Positions 7,594 to 17,076 of a stretch of 64,000 bases of DNA are shown one piece after another. Below the pieces are notes generated by a model, which was given only the letters and a program-made list of their open reading frames with translations, did not search any database and had not been told where the DNA came from. Source of the stretch: Myxococcus guangdongensis (GTDB taxonomy: Bacteria > Myxococcota > Myxococcia > Myxococcales > Myxococcaceae). The stretch lies in assembly GCF_024198255.1 (NCBI RefSeq), contig NZ_JAJVKW010000022.1, positions 1 through 64,000 of the forward strand, given 5' to 3'. Made by a program: the position numbers and the translations under genes. Numbering within the stretch: position 1 is the first letter of the stretch; the number at the start of each line of letters is the position of its first letter.

Positions 7594-8439
7594 ATGAACC
7601 GGATGAATGTGATGAAGCGCTGGTGTCTGGCCATGCCGCTGGCGGCCTTCGCGGTGGGCTGTGGCGTGGAGCAGGAGGACCTGGGCGCCGAGGGGGCCCC
7701 GGCGCCCGTGGCGGAGGTCCCCTCGGAGGAGACGGGCGCGGTGGCCCAGGCCGTCGGCGTCGAGAACGCCTACTGGTGGGGGACCTCGGCCAACGGCTAC
7801 ACGTCCACCAACATCGGGTCGATGACGGGCCGGACGTGCTTCCTCTCCGGGCTGCAAGGCAACATGAAGCCGGCCGTGGCGGGGCGCTGGGCCACCGGCG
7901 GCGTGCTCCAGTCCGCGGGCGACTACATCCTGTTCGTGAGCCACAACAACAGCAAGGCGCTGGGCGTGGGCGTGCAGTGCATCTACACGTCGGCCGGCCG
8001 GACGACGGAGATGTCCTGGGCCCAGGGCCAGGCGGCGAGGCTGCTCGGCGCCGTGACGGCGCAGCGCCGGTGCTTCCTCACGCAGGTGACGGCGTCGGGC
8101 GGCTTCACGTCGAACTCCGACTACGTGCGCGTGTGGAACGACGGCATCAACTGGTACCTGGGTGGCAACCTGTCGGGCGCCGGTGGCGGCCGGGCCGTCT
8201 GCGTGAACGTGCCCGAGGACCATGGCGGCTGGCTGTGGATCGCCGGCGACCCGGGCGGCTTCACGGAGACGCTGGCGTACAACCCGGGCGGCGTCGCGTG
8301 TGCGCTCTCCGGCGTGGGCGGGAAGTTCGATGACAACAGCTTCACCGACGGCGTGAGCGTCGACTACAACGCGGGCACGCGCTACTGGGAGATGTCCGTC
8401 ATGAACGGCAAGCGCGGCTGGGGCAACTGCGTGAAGTAG
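7594..8439 (+). CDS. secreted lipoprotein with three Cys-containing repeats, function unknown
   Basis: From ATG 7594 (GGGTTGGGACG upstream) the product is 281 residues. MNRMNVMKRWCLAMPLAAFA is followed by the lipobox AVGC, so lipidation is expected at Cys23, after an Ala/Glu/Pro-rich tether. ATGs at 7603 and 7612 are alternative starts. The rest holds three related segments beginning CFLSGLQGN, CFLTQVTASGG and CALSGVGGK, rich in Trp, Gly and Asn with paired Cys (for example VGVQCIY and RAVCVNV), suggesting a disulfide-stabilised beta fold. I do not recognise the family. A GC hairpin separates it from the convergent protease gene. Surface location is likely. Confidence 0.8.
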   Translation: MNRMNVMKRWCLAMPLAAFAVGCGVEQEDLGAEGAPAPVAEVPSEETGAVAQAVGVENAYWWGTSANGYTSTNIGSMTGRTCFLSGLQGNMKPAVAGRWATGGVLQSAGDYILFVSHNNSKALGVGVQCIYTSAGRTTEMSWAQGQAARLLGAVTAQRRCFLTQVTASGGFTSNSDYVRVWNDGINWYLGGNLSGAGGGRAVCVNVPEDHGGWLWIAGDPGGFTETLAYNPGGVACALSGVGGKFDDNSFTDGVSVDYNAGTRYWEMSVMNGKRGWGNCVK

Positions 8440-8454
8440 TGCGCGGCCAGGGAT

Positions 8455-8482
8455 GCCGGGCCTCCACCCTGGGAAGCCCGGC
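8455..8482. terminator. hairpin between convergent genes
   Basis: GCCGGGC (8455-8461) pairs exactly with GCCCGGC (8476-8482), and the arms can extend inward (TCC/GGA). It lies between the lipoprotein stop (8439) and the protease stop (8504), so it could end transcription from both sides. No T-run follows. Confidence 0.45.
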
Positions 8483-8503
8483 GTCCTCGCGTCAGCGCTC
8501 GTC

Positions 8504-10498
8504 TCAGAGACTCTGGAAGCCGTGAATCGTGGCGCCCAGGGTGCTGCCTTCGGCGTTGGAACACTGGACGTGCCAGCGAATCAGTTCGAAGGGCCCGGGC
8601 GCCGGCTGCGTGGCGGGGTTGCCCAGGTGGAGCGTCCCGAAGTCGACCGACGGGGGATAGGTGCCGCTGCTCCACAGCTCCGTGGTGGCCCAACCGAAGT
8701 TGTTGAGCCCCGTGGTCGTCACCACGCACGAGTCGGCGCCCACGCTCTCGTAGCGCTGGGACACCGTCGTGTTGGGGGCCCAGCTGAACCGGTTCGTGTT
8801 GATGCGGGTGCTCGCTCCGGAGAACTCCTGCGGGACATTGCCCGTGCTCGTGCTCTGGATGACCCAGACCACCTTGGAGACGCCTCGCAGGATGGTCGCC
8901 GTGATCTGGGTGGTGGCGGAGCGCGTGTTGGCGGCATTCGCGCACTCCAGCACCCACCGGTACTGGCCCGACGTCTGAGGCGCCGTGGGCACCGTGTCGT
9001 TGGGCGTGAGGTTGAGGTTCTGGGAAAGCAGGACGTTGTTCCGATAGGTCTTGATGGAGCAGCGCGCCGCGCCGGCCGAGCCATAGCGCAGGATGAACGG
9101 GTCGGTGTTGTATTGCTGGAAGTGGCTGGCGAGGCCGTTGTTTCCGAGCGCCACCGTGGGCTGGGAAATCACGGACTGCAGCTGTAGATTGGGCATCGTC
9201 GCGGTGGAGCCGGAGTTCGTCACGTGGCGCGCCCGGACCGCCTGTTCAATCTGCGCGGGGGTCGTCAGTCCTTGCGATTCCGCGAGGAACGCGGCGAGGC
9301 CCGCGACGTGCGGCGCCGCCATCGACGTACCGGACAGGTCGGCGTAGCCCCCGGGCCACGTCGAGCGGATGACCTGACCGGGTGCCCACGTCTCCACGCA
9401 CCGGCCGTAGTTCGAGCCCGCGCCATCACCCGCGAGCGGCTGGTTGCGAATGTGGTCCACGCCCGCCAACTGCTGGACGGGCTGTGCATTGTTGTCGATG
9501 GCGCCGACGACCATGATTCCGTCGCTGGGGCTCGGCGTGTTGAAGGAATAGTTGCACGCGTCCCGGTGGTCGTTCCCGGCGGACTGGGCGATGAACGCGC
9601 CGGGATATCCCACGGACGGGTTCGGCGTCGCGAGGACCCGCAGCTTGTCGCCGAGGGCCCTGCCTTCCTTGAAGTCGGGGCCGTTCATCGAGATGTTGAT
9701 GATGCCGACCGTGCCGGAGGCGAGGATGCGCTCGTAGACGAGGTCCAGCCCCAACCCGATTCCCACGGTGTTCCCGCCGGACGAGCAGGTCGTGACGCCC
9801 GGGTCGTTCTGTCCGACGGCCACCGAGACGATGCGCGCCCCCTTGTTGACGCCCACCACTCCGCCCTGGGGCGTGGGCCTGGCGCCGATGATTCCCGCCA
9901 CATGCGTCGCGTGCGGATAGCAGCCCGTGGGGGAGTTTCCGGGCATGGCCACGAGCCGCTCGACGAACGGGAGGTTCGAGTGAGGCGCCACGCCGGTGTC
10001 GAGCACGTAGACGGTGCGCGAGCCATTGCTCGTCTGCGACCCACCGACGGCTTGGATGCCCCAGGGAATCACGGTCGTCGTGCCGGAGTTGCTCCACACG
10101 GCGCTGAAGTCCACGGGGGCATCCTCGGTCAGCCGCTTGACGCGAGGGTCCTTGCTCAGCCGCTCCACCTGCTCCTCGGTGAGATAGGCCGAGAAGCCCT
10201 TGCCGACGTGGCTGATGAGGTTCGTGGGGGTGACCGCGTGCGCCAGCCTCAAGTCATTGACCAGGTGCCGGGTCGGCAGGTCGTGGTGGCTGTCGAAGCC
10301 GTCGGCCGGGGGCGCTGCCTTCGCCAGGAACGCGTGCGCCGCGGAGTCCTCCAGGTCGACGAGGTAATGCGCTCGGCCCCGCGCATCGCGCATCAACCCC
10401 ACGCGGTCCTGCTGTGCACGGAAGACAGGCGCTTCCGCCAGCGACGTGGTGCTCGACAAACCCGCGACCAATGCGACGACACTTCTCCAGTGAGACAT
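8504..10498 (-). CDS. secreted subtilisin-like (S8) serine protease with propeptide
   Basis: The product is 664 residues. A signal peptide (MSHWRSVVALVAGLSSTTSL, then AEA) precedes an I9-like propeptide about 40-125 (GKGFSAYLTEEQVERLSKD). The catalytic domain has D167 (YVLDTGVAPHSN), H196 (HATHVAGI), oxyanion N309 (SAGND) and nucleophile S392 (GTSMAAPHVAG), the spacing of proteinase K-type subtilases. About 240 further residues rich in Ser, Thr and Asn probably form one or two beta-sandwich modules. Extracellular proteolysis fits a predatory lifestyle, which is inference. It ends convergently with the preceding lipoprotein gene and is followed upstream by hflX, 142 bp away, so it probably has its own promoter. 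Confidence 0.92.
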   Translation of the reverse strand: MSHWRSVVALVAGLSSTTSLAEAPVFRAQQDRVGLMRDARGRAHYLVDLEDSAAHAFLAKAAPPADGFDSHHDLPTRHLVNDLRLAHAVTPTNLISHVGKGFSAYLTEEQVERLSKDPRVKRLTEDAPVDFSAVWSNSGTTTVIPWGIQAVGGSQTSNGSRTVYVLDTGVAPHSNLPFVERLVAMPGNSPTGCYPHATHVAGIIGARPTPQGGVVGVNKGARIVSVAVGQNDPGVTTCSSGGNTVGIGLGLDLVYERILASGTVGIINISMNGPDFKEGRALGDKLRVLATPNPSVGYPGAFIAQSAGNDHRDACNYSFNTPSPSDGIMVVGAIDNNAQPVQQLAGVDHIRNQPLAGDGAGSNYGRCVETWAPGQVIRSTWPGGYADLSGTSMAAPHVAGLAAFLAESQGLTTPAQIEQAVRARHVTNSGSTATMPNLQLQSVISQPTVALGNNGLASHFQQYNTDPFILRYGSAGAARCSIKTYRNNVLLSQNLNLTPNDTVPTAPQTSGQYRWVLECANAANTRSATTQITATILRGVSKVVWVIQSTSTGNVPQEFSGASTRINTNRFSWAPNTTVSQRYESVGADSCVVTTTGLNNFGWATTELWSSGTYPPSVDFGTLHLGNPATQPAPGPFELIRWHVQCSNAEGSTLGATIHGFQSL

Positions 10499-10640
10499 CG
10501 GGAACCCCTTTCAAGGTGGACCCGACCTCCCTAACAACAGGAATGCGCGGACAACCATCCGCCAGATGAACGCAGGGTCCGTCTGTTGAATCGTCGCCCT
10601 GTTTTCTCAAACGCCGAGCTTCAGGAGCCCTGGATGGGAG

Positions 10641-12110
10641 TCAGTCCTCCTTTGTTGGCTCGGCGGGAAAGGCGCGTGTGAGCCGGGCAATCGCCCCGGG
10701 CAGGCCGCGCACGCGCAGCTTCCGGCCGTGCTCGTCGTACGCCTCGGCCAGCACGGTGGTGTGCTCATACACCTCGCCGATGCGTCCCTGGCTTGAGTAG
10801 GGGATGCTCAGCTGGGCCTCCACCATGGACGCCTCGAAGAAGCGCAGGATGTCCAGCCGCAGCCCGGCGACGTCCTCGGGGCGGTGGGCGGACAGCAGCA
10901 CCGCCTCAGGATGCTCGGCGCGCAGGGCGTCGCGCGCGGCCTCATCCAACCGGTCGCACTTGTTGAGCAGCAGCTTGCTCGGCACCACGTCCGCGCCAAT
11001 CTCTCGCAGCACGGACCGGGTGACCTCCAGCTGGGCGGGCCACGTCGGATCGGACGCGTCCACCACGTACAGCAGCAGCGACGCCTCCAGCGCCTCGTCC
11101 AGGGTGGAGCGGAACGAGGCGACCAGGTCGTGCGGCAGCTTCTGGATGAAGCCCACGGTGTCCGAGACGAGCACGCGGGGGCGCGTCTCCGGGTGCAGCG
11201 CGCGCACGGTGGTGTCCAGGGTGGCGAAGAGCTGGTCGGCGACCAGGACCTCGCTCCCCGTGAGGGCGCGCATCATCGAGGACTTGCCCGCGTTGGTGTA
11301 GCCGACCAGGGCCACCCGGAGCTGCTCGCGGCGGGCGTACCGACGCTGGTCCTGCTCCTTCTCGATGGCGGCGAGCCCCGCGCGCAGCTCCGCGAGCCGG
11401 TCGCGAATCTTCCGCCGGTCCAGCTCCACCGCGGAGTCACCCGAGCCGCGCCCCTGCTGGCGCTCGCTCCCGCCCGAGGACTCCCGGAGCCGGGGCGCCA
11501 GGTAGCTGAGCCGGGCAATCTCCACCTGCATGCGGGCCTCGTGGCTGCGCGCGTGCCGGTGGAAGATGTCGACGATGACGCCGGTGCGGTCCATCACCGG
11601 GACGCCGGTGGCCTTCTCCAGGTTGCGAAGCTGGCTGGGGGAGAGCTCGTGGTCCACCACCACCATCGTGGGGCGGGGACCGCTCGCGTCCAGCCCGGTC
11701 TCGGACGTCTCCTCGTCTTCCGCGTCGAAGTCCTCCTCGTCCTCCACGGGGGCGTCCGCTCCCTCGGGGGGCTCGCCCGTGGGCTCGGGGGCGGCCTCCT
11801 CGGTGCCCTCCTCCTCGGCGGCCTCCCACTTCGCGCGGGCCTTGCTGGTCCTGTCGCGCGCACCCGACGACACGACGCCCGGGCCGCCGGTGAGCGCGGC
11901 CAGATCCTTGAGCTTCCCCTTGCCGAGCACCGTCCCGGTGGCGAGCGCGCCCCGGCGTTGGCTCACCGTGGCGACGGCGTCGTAGCCCAGGGTGTGCACC
12001 AGTCGCTTCAACTCCGCGAGGTCCGCGGCGTGCTCCGTGTCCGACACGGTGGGGAACTGGACGCCCACGAGGATGACAGGCGGGCGGGGGGTGGGCGGCG
12101 TCTTCGACAT
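10641..12110 (-). CDS. hflX: ribosome-associated GTPase HflX
   Basis: The product is 489 residues. The HflX N-terminal domain (VGVQFP..., LVHTLGYDAVATV, GTVLGKGKL, VVVDHELSPSQLRNLE, DRTGVIVDIFHRHA) is followed by a helical linker and an Obg-class GTPase domain with P-loop GYTNAGKSS (270-278), G3 DTVGF (317-321) and G4 NKCD. HflX splits stalled or hibernating 70S ribosomes. Unusually, about 45 very acidic residues (about 95-140, rich in Glu and Asp) are inserted in the N-terminal domain between GKGKL and the VVVDHEL motif, making it longer than the E. coli protein (about 425). It lies opposite the FG-GAP/MopE lipoprotein gene, across a 339-bp region. Confidence 0.95.
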   Translation of the reverse strand: MSKTPPTPRPPVILVGVQFPTVSDTEHAADLAELKRLVHTLGYDAVATVSQRRGALATGTVLGKGKLKDLAALTGGPGVVSSGARDRTSKARAKWEAAEEEGTEEAAPEPTGEPPEGADAPVEDEEDFDAEDEETSETGLDASGPRPTMVVVDHELSPSQLRNLEKATGVPVMDRTGVIVDIFHRHARSHEARMQVEIARLSYLAPRLRESSGGSERQQGRGSGDSAVELDRRKIRDRLAELRAGLAAIEKEQDQRRYARREQLRVALVGYTNAGKSSMMRALTGSEVLVADQLFATLDTTVRALHPETRPRVLVSDTVGFIQKLPHDLVASFRSTLDEALEASLLLYVVDASDPTWPAQLEVTRSVLREIGADVVPSKLLLNKCDRLDEAARDALRAEHPEAVLLSAHRPEDVAGLRLDILRFFEASMVEAQLSIPYSSQGRIGEVYEHTTVLAEAYDEHGRKLRVRGLPGAIARLTRAFPAEPTKED

Positions 12111-12449
12111 GAGGCCCTCGTAGCACGGTGCGGGCCCAGGGTGGGGTGAAGCTGAACCCCCTCCAGGCGCCGTGGAGACACTCGCAAAGCCTTGTCTGCA
12201 CTTGGAATCACAGGCTCAAGACAGGATTGACACACGCCGACGGCGCGCCCGGGGTCGTGTCTGACATGGCATGGGACTGGGAGTCCGGGTCTGTCTGTAT
12301 GAGGACGAAGGGGTTGTCGTGGATTGTAGTTGTGCAGCCTCGCTGCGCTGAACGGGCTCCGACTGATTGAAAGGCGAAATCCGCTGCTCGTACTTTGGGT
12401 GTGCGTGTAGAAGGCGCTTGCCCTTTCCCGGGGCCCTTCCACCAAAGGC
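12111..12449. other. 339-bp divergent intergenic region
   Basis: It separates hflX (minus) from the FG-GAP/MopE lipoprotein gene (plus) and should hold both promoters. A TTGACA hexamer is present at 12227-12232, but no convincing -10 element lies 16-18 bp downstream. Local AT content rises between about 12290 and 12370. No RNA gene, terminator or clear operator was found. Confidence 0.5.
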
Positions 12450-15400
12450 ATGGCCGTGAATAGACGATTGGCATTGCTCCTGTCGGGGCTCGCCCTGGCT
12501 GCGTGTTCCGAGCCGGAGACGAGCGAGACCCAGGACTCCGCGACCCAGGCGCAGGAGTTGCCCGGGGACCCCATTTGCAAGTGGACCCCCGCCGCCGCCA
12601 CCGCGCTCCCCGCCGCGGCCACGAGACGCTTCACGGGCGCCGCGAGCTCCCGAGCGGGCGCGTCGCTCGCCGCGGGCGATTTGAATGGAGACGGCATCCC
12701 CGAGCTCGTCGTGGGCGCGCCGGGCATCGGCACCACGTCGGCGCTCAAGGGCTACACCCACGTCGTTCCCCTGGGGCAACCTTTGCCCCACCTCTTGGAC
12801 ATCCGCTTCTATTCGACGCGCTACGAAGGAGAGGTGGCCTCGAATCGCCTGGGCACCTCCGTCGCGGTGGGAGACTTCGTCGCGGGCGGCCCGAGCGATC
12901 TGCTCATGGGCGCCCCGGGGTTCACCACCGCGCAAGGCATTGCCTATCCAGTCGACGGCAACACCATCTTCGGTGGAGACCGGCCGCTCACCGCGACGAG
13001 CCATCGCTTGCGGGGCGTGACGACCTCTCCGGAGCAGGCGGGGACCGCGCTGGCGGTGGGAGACATCACGGGAGACGGGACTCCCGACGTCATCGTGGGG
13101 GCGCCCTTCTTCGACTCGTCCGTGGCCTATCAGGACACGGGGGCCATCTATGCCTTCAACGGCCCGGTGACGACGACCTCGAGCGGGCAGCTCTCGTCCG
13201 CGCCCATCAAGGTGCTGGGCGGCCTGAACCAGGCCAACTACCAGGCGGGGACGTCCGTGGCCGTGGTGGACGTGAATGGCGACGGGACGAAGGACCTGGT
13301 GGTGGGCGCGCCACGGTATGACGCGGGCACATTGGTGGACGCTGGCGCCGTCTTCGTCTTCTTCGGTCCGGTCTCCGGACTGCAGAGCTTCTCGACGGCG
13401 AACCTCGTGCTGACGGGGGCCGTGGCGGGAGAGCTCGTGGGCTCCGCGGTGGCCAGCGCGGGCGACCTGGACAACGACGGACTGGAGGACCTGCTCATCG
13501 GCGCTCCGGCCTCGGGCAGCGTGGCGGGCAAGGCCTACGTCGTGTACGGCGGCAGCGTCACCTCGACGCCGTTCCCCCTGGCGGCGCAGCCTCGCTTCAC
13601 GGGCATCGCGGCGGACCTGGCGGGCACCGCCGTCCTCGCGCCGGGCGACATCAACGGCGATGGCTTCAAGGACCTCCTCATCGGCGCGCCGGGCCACACC
13701 AGCAACATGGGCGCCGTCTACACGGTGTATGGCTCCGCGACCCGGTTCACGGGGAACGTCGCGCTGCTGTCGGTCGCCCGCCTCATGGGGGCCGCGGCGA
13801 CCAGCGAGCTGGGCAGGTCGCTGGTGGCGCTCGGCGACGTGGACGCGGACGGCTCGGCCGACTTCGCCGTGGGCGCGCCGGGCTTCAACAGCAGCCAGGG
13901 CGCCGTCTACCTGGTGCTCGGCCATGGTCCTCGCACGTGGTTCGTGGACAACGACAGTGATGGGTTCGGAACGAGCGCGGGTTCCTCGCGGGTGTGTGGT
14001 GAGCCGGCGGCTGGCAGCAAGCGGGCGCTCACGGACGGCGACTGCGATGACACGCTCAACACCGTCTATCCCGGCGCGGACGAGCTCTGCGAGGCCACCC
14101 CGGAGGCGGAGATCGACAACAACTGCGACGGGCTGAAGGGGGATGAGCCGGGTGCGAATCCGGCGAATCCCAAGGATTGGGTCCTGGACCTGGATGGTGA
14201 CAGGGCGGTCTACCTCAGCACCGCGCAGCGGCGCTGTGCTCCGCCCGAGACCTCGGGCTGGATTGCCTACGTGCCCGAGCTTGGCCAGGAGTGTGAGGCG
14301 CCTCCGGAGAACCCGGCCTACACGACCGACAATGACGCCTCCATCTACCAAGGCGCCCCCGAGGTCTGCGACGGCAAGGACAACAACTGCGACGGGGCCA
14401 TCGATGACGACCAGAACCACTGGCCATCCTGGTATCCCGACAGCGATGGCGACGGCTTCGGCCGCAGCGACGCGGCGGCCGTGAAGGCCTGCGCGGCCCC
14501 TCCTCAGCATGTGGCGAGCAGTTCGGACTGCGACGACACCCGCAACACCACACATCCGGGCGCCCCCGAGGTCTGCGACCTCCGGGACAACAACTGCGAC
14601 GGCGCCGTGGACGAGGGCGTCCAGACGACCTTCTACCGCGACGTGGATGGCGATGGTCACGGCGTGCCGACGGCGACCACGCTGGCGTGCACCCGCCCCA
14701 ACGGCTACTCCGCCGTCAGCGACGACTGCAACGACACCGGACCGAACGGGCCGAGGATGTATCCGGGGGCCGTGGAGGTCTGCGATGGCCTCGACAACAA
14801 CTGCAACTTCGACACCGACGAAGGCGTGAAGTCCAACTTCTTCCGTGACGCGGATGGGGACGGCTACGGCAACCCGCTCGTCGTGGTCGTCGCCTGCTCC
14901 GCGGCGGGTCATGTCTCCAACAACCAGGACTGCGACGACTCCCGCTCCGCGGTCCGCCCGGGTGCGACGGAGGTCTGCGATGGCCGGGACAACAACTGCG
15001 ACGGCGCCGTGGACGAGGGCGTGCTCAACGCCTGGTATCCGGACGCGGATGGAGACGGCGTGGGCACCACCAACGAGACCTTCCGCGTCCTCGCCTGCAC
15101 CGCGCCCCCGGGCTACGTGAACAGCAAGGTGGACTGCCATGACGGCAACGCCACGGTGAAGCCCGGCGCGCCCGAGCTGTGCGACTCCCTGGACAACGAC
15201 TGCGACGGCGCCGTGGACGAGGGCATCGCCACCCGCTCCTGGTTCCCGGACGCGGATGGAGATGGCTATGGCAACGGCGCCGTGAGCGCGGTGGCGTCGT
15301 GCGCGTCTCCTGGCCCGGGGTACGTCAGCAACCGCACGGATTGCGATGACACCAGCGCCAGCATCAGCCCCGCGCAGTCGGAGGTCTGCGAGCTGACGGG

Positions 15401-16025
15401 CCCGCAGGTGGACAACAACTGCGACGGGAACACGGAGGGCGCCGTCAACGGCACCGCCTGGTACCGCGACGCGGATGGAGATGGCTTCGGTGTGAAGACG
15501 GACACGCTGAGGCGGTGCGTGCGCCCCGCGGGCTACGTCGCGGTGGAGAACGACTGCAACGACGGCAACGCGAGCGTGAATCCCGGCCAGACGGAGCTGT
15601 GTGAGGCGGGGGCCTTCTCCGACCAGGTGGACAACGACTGCGACGGGGACAAGAACGACGTGGACCCGGACCTGCCGGCCTCCGCGGGCGGAACGCGGCT
15701 CTGGTATGGAGACGCGGACCGGGATGGCCACTCGGGCCCTGGCTTCAAGCTGCGCTGGTGCACCAACCCGACGAACCTGGTGGACCCCACGACGGGCAAC
15801 GTCCTGGTGCAGGGGACCTATCTGGCGACCGAGCCGGATGACTGCGACGACACCCGTGCGGGCGTCTTCCAGCGGTTGGTCTGGTACGAGGACCGCGACG
15901 GCGACGGGTGCGGCAACCCGCTCGCGGGCCGCGAGTCGTGTGGCTCCCCGGCCGGGTGCGGGTTCCCGTTCGTCCTCAACAACAAGGACACCAGCGACAA
16001 CAACGCGTCCGACTGTCGTCCCTGA
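12450..16025 (+). CDS. large surface lipoprotein: FG-GAP propeller plus MopE-like metal-binding repeats
   Basis: The product is 1191 residues. MAVNRRLALLLSGLALAACS is a lipoprotein signal with lipobox LAAC. Residues about 45-490 contain about seven FG-GAP repeats (GDLNGDGIPELVVGAP, GDINGDGFKDLLIGAP), the integrin-like beta-propeller with Ca-binding D-x-N-x-D-G loops. Residues about 495-1190 contain eight or nine copies of a Cu-binding_MopE-type motif: DCDD, then PGA-x-E-x-CD and DNNCDG-x-x-DE, separated by a WYPDADGDGFG-type segment. This pattern is typical of very large myxobacterial envelope proteins. Adhesion or metal and calcium binding at the cell surface is inferred. A perfect 9-bp hairpin lies 9 bp after the stop. 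Confidence 0.88.
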   Translation: MAVNRRLALLLSGLALAACSEPETSETQDSATQAQELPGDPICKWTPAAATALPAAATRRFTGAASSRAGASLAAGDLNGDGIPELVVGAPGIGTTSALKGYTHVVPLGQPLPHLLDIRFYSTRYEGEVASNRLGTSVAVGDFVAGGPSDLLMGAPGFTTAQGIAYPVDGNTIFGGDRPLTATSHRLRGVTTSPEQAGTALAVGDITGDGTPDVIVGAPFFDSSVAYQDTGAIYAFNGPVTTTSSGQLSSAPIKVLGGLNQANYQAGTSVAVVDVNGDGTKDLVVGAPRYDAGTLVDAGAVFVFFGPVSGLQSFSTANLVLTGAVAGELVGSAVASAGDLDNDGLEDLLIGAPASGSVAGKAYVVYGGSVTSTPFPLAAQPRFTGIAADLAGTAVLAPGDINGDGFKDLLIGAPGHTSNMGAVYTVYGSATRFTGNVALLSVARLMGAAATSELGRSLVALGDVDADGSADFAVGAPGFNSSQGAVYLVLGHGPRTWFVDNDSDGFGTSAGSSRVCGEPAAGSKRALTDGDCDDTLNTVYPGADELCEATPEAEIDNNCDGLKGDEPGANPANPKDWVLDLDGDRAVYLSTAQRRCAPPETSGWIAYVPELGQECEAPPENPAYTTDNDASIYQGAPEVCDGKDNNCDGAIDDDQNHWPSWYPDSDGDGFGRSDAAAVKACAAPPQHVASSSDCDDTRNTTHPGAPEVCDLRDNNCDGAVDEGVQTTFYRDVDGDGHGVPTATTLACTRPNGYSAVSDDCNDTGPNGPRMYPGAVEVCDGLDNNCNFDTDEGVKSNFFRDADGDGYGNPLVVVVACSAAGHVSNNQDCDDSRSAVRPGATEVCDGRDNNCDGAVDEGVLNAWYPDADGDGVGTTNETFRVLACTAPPGYVNSKVDCHDGNATVKPGAPELCDSLDNDCDGAVDEGIATRSWFPDADGDGYGNGAVSAVASCASPGPGYVSNRTDCDDTSASISPAQSEVCELTGPQVDNNCDGNTEGAVNGTAWYRDADGDGFGVKTDTLRRCVRPAGYVAVENDCNDGNASVNPGQTELCEAGAFSDQVDNDCDGDKNDVDPDLPASAGGTRLWYGDADRDGHSGPGFKLRWCTNPTNLVDPTTGNVLVQGTYLATEPDDCDDTRAGVFQRLVWYEDRDGDGCGNPLAGRESCGSPAGCGFPFVLNNKDTSDNNASDCRP

Positions 16026-16034
16026 AGTCGGGCT

Positions 16035-16057
16035 CCCACCGTGTCCTCCACGGTGGG
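16035..16057 (+). terminator. GC hairpin after the FG-GAP/MopE gene
   Basis: CCCACCGTG (16035-16043), a 5-nt loop and CACGGTGGG (16049-16057) form a perfect 9-bp stem starting 10 nt after the stop codon. There is no T-tract, so termination strength is uncertain. Confidence 0.45.
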
Positions 16058-16269
16058 GCCGGGTCCTCCGCGGGTGACGGCTGCTCGCGGAGGCCCGCGC
16101 AACAGGTGCGCAGGGCTCATTCCGTCTGGATTCGAGCTTTCTCCAGACACGGAAGACCTGAGTCGGATTTACTGTCGGAATCACGACAGTCTCGCGAGGC
16201 CCTGTCGCCAGGGTGCCGGTGTCTGTCTTCATCTGCGGCTTCACGACGGACTGATTGCTCGTGGAGCCC

Positions 16270-17076
16270 ATGAAGACCTCTGTGCGGACGCGTCTCATTC
16301 TCGTGGTGGTGATGAGCCTGGCGTTGGGGAGTGTGCTCGTGCCCGTCCCGGTGAGGGCGCAGGAGCCGAGCGGGGTGCGGCCCTATGTGCTGGCCGCGAC
16401 CCGCCTCTACAACGACCTCGAGTATGAGCAGGCGCTGGAGCAGATCTCCCGAGCCAAGCGGCTGTCGAAGAGCCAGTCGGACGACGCCCTGTTGTCGCTC
16501 TTCGAGGGCGTCATCCTGGCGGACCTCGGGCAGCCGACCTCGTCCGACGCGGCGTTCAAGGCGGCGCTGTTCCTCCAGCCGGACGCGAAGCTCCCGCTCT
16601 CCGTGTCGCCCAAGGTCTCCGAGCGCTTCGAGTCGCTGCGAGGACAGGTGAAGCGAGAGCTGGCCGCGGCGGCGCCACCCCGCGAGCCGGAGGGCCCGCG
16701 CCGGGTGACCACGGAGGTCTCGGATGTGGCGGTGCCCGGGAAGGACGCCTCCCTCCCGCGGAGGGTGTGGCTGTCGGGCGCGGTGGGTGGAGGCCTGCTG
16801 CTAGGCTCGGGCGTGACGTGGATGTTGGCCCGGGGACAGCACTCCAAGCTGACGCAGGCGTCCGGCGCACCCGCGACGATGTCCGAGATGAAGGACACGG
16901 CCTCGCGGGGGAGGACCTATCAGACGGTGAGCGCGGTGCTCGCGGGCGCGGGCGTGGTGGGGCTGGGCGTGGCCGCGGGTCTGTATCTGTGGGGCGGCGC
17001 GTCGCGGCCTCCGGAGCCAGGACTGGTGTTGGGGACGGATGGCACGTCGGCCTTCGTCTCCGGGAGGTGGCCGTGA
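16270..17076 (+). CDS. exported TPR-like protein with two C-terminal membrane segments
   Basis: From ATG 16270 (GGAG upstream; five upstream in-frame codons rejected) the product is 268 residues. MKTSVRTRLILVVVMSLALG and the following stretch form a signal sequence ending at VRAQ. Residues about 40-130 are helical and TPR-like (AATRLYNDLEYEQALEQISR). Two hydrophobic Gly/Ala-rich segments (about 165-185, VWLSGAVGGGLLLGSGVTWM, and about 220-245, VSAVLAGAGVVGLGVAAGLY) are probable transmembrane helices. Its TGA overlaps the GTG of the Kelch gene (GTGA), so the two are co-translated. Myxobacteria have many TPR proteins of this layout; I cannot assign a function. A role in export or anchoring of the Kelch partner is speculation. 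Confidence 0.75.
   Translation: MKTSVRTRLILVVVMSLALGSVLVPVPVRAQEPSGVRPYVLAATRLYNDLEYEQALEQISRAKRLSKSQSDDALLSLFEGVILADLGQPTSSDAAFKAALFLQPDAKLPLSVSPKVSERFESLRGQVKRELAAAAPPREPEGPRRVTTEVSDVAVPGKDASLPRRVWLSGAVGGGLLLGSGVTWMLARGQHSKLTQASGAPATMSEMKDTASRGRTYQTVSAVLAGAGVVGLGVAAGLYLWGGASRPPEPGLVLGTDGTSAFVSGRWP

Noticed and set aside
12216..16298. 1360-residue minus-strand open frame under the FG-GAP/MopE gene
   Set aside because: Composition is a GC-rich antisense artefact, while the plus strand has a lipobox and regular repeats.
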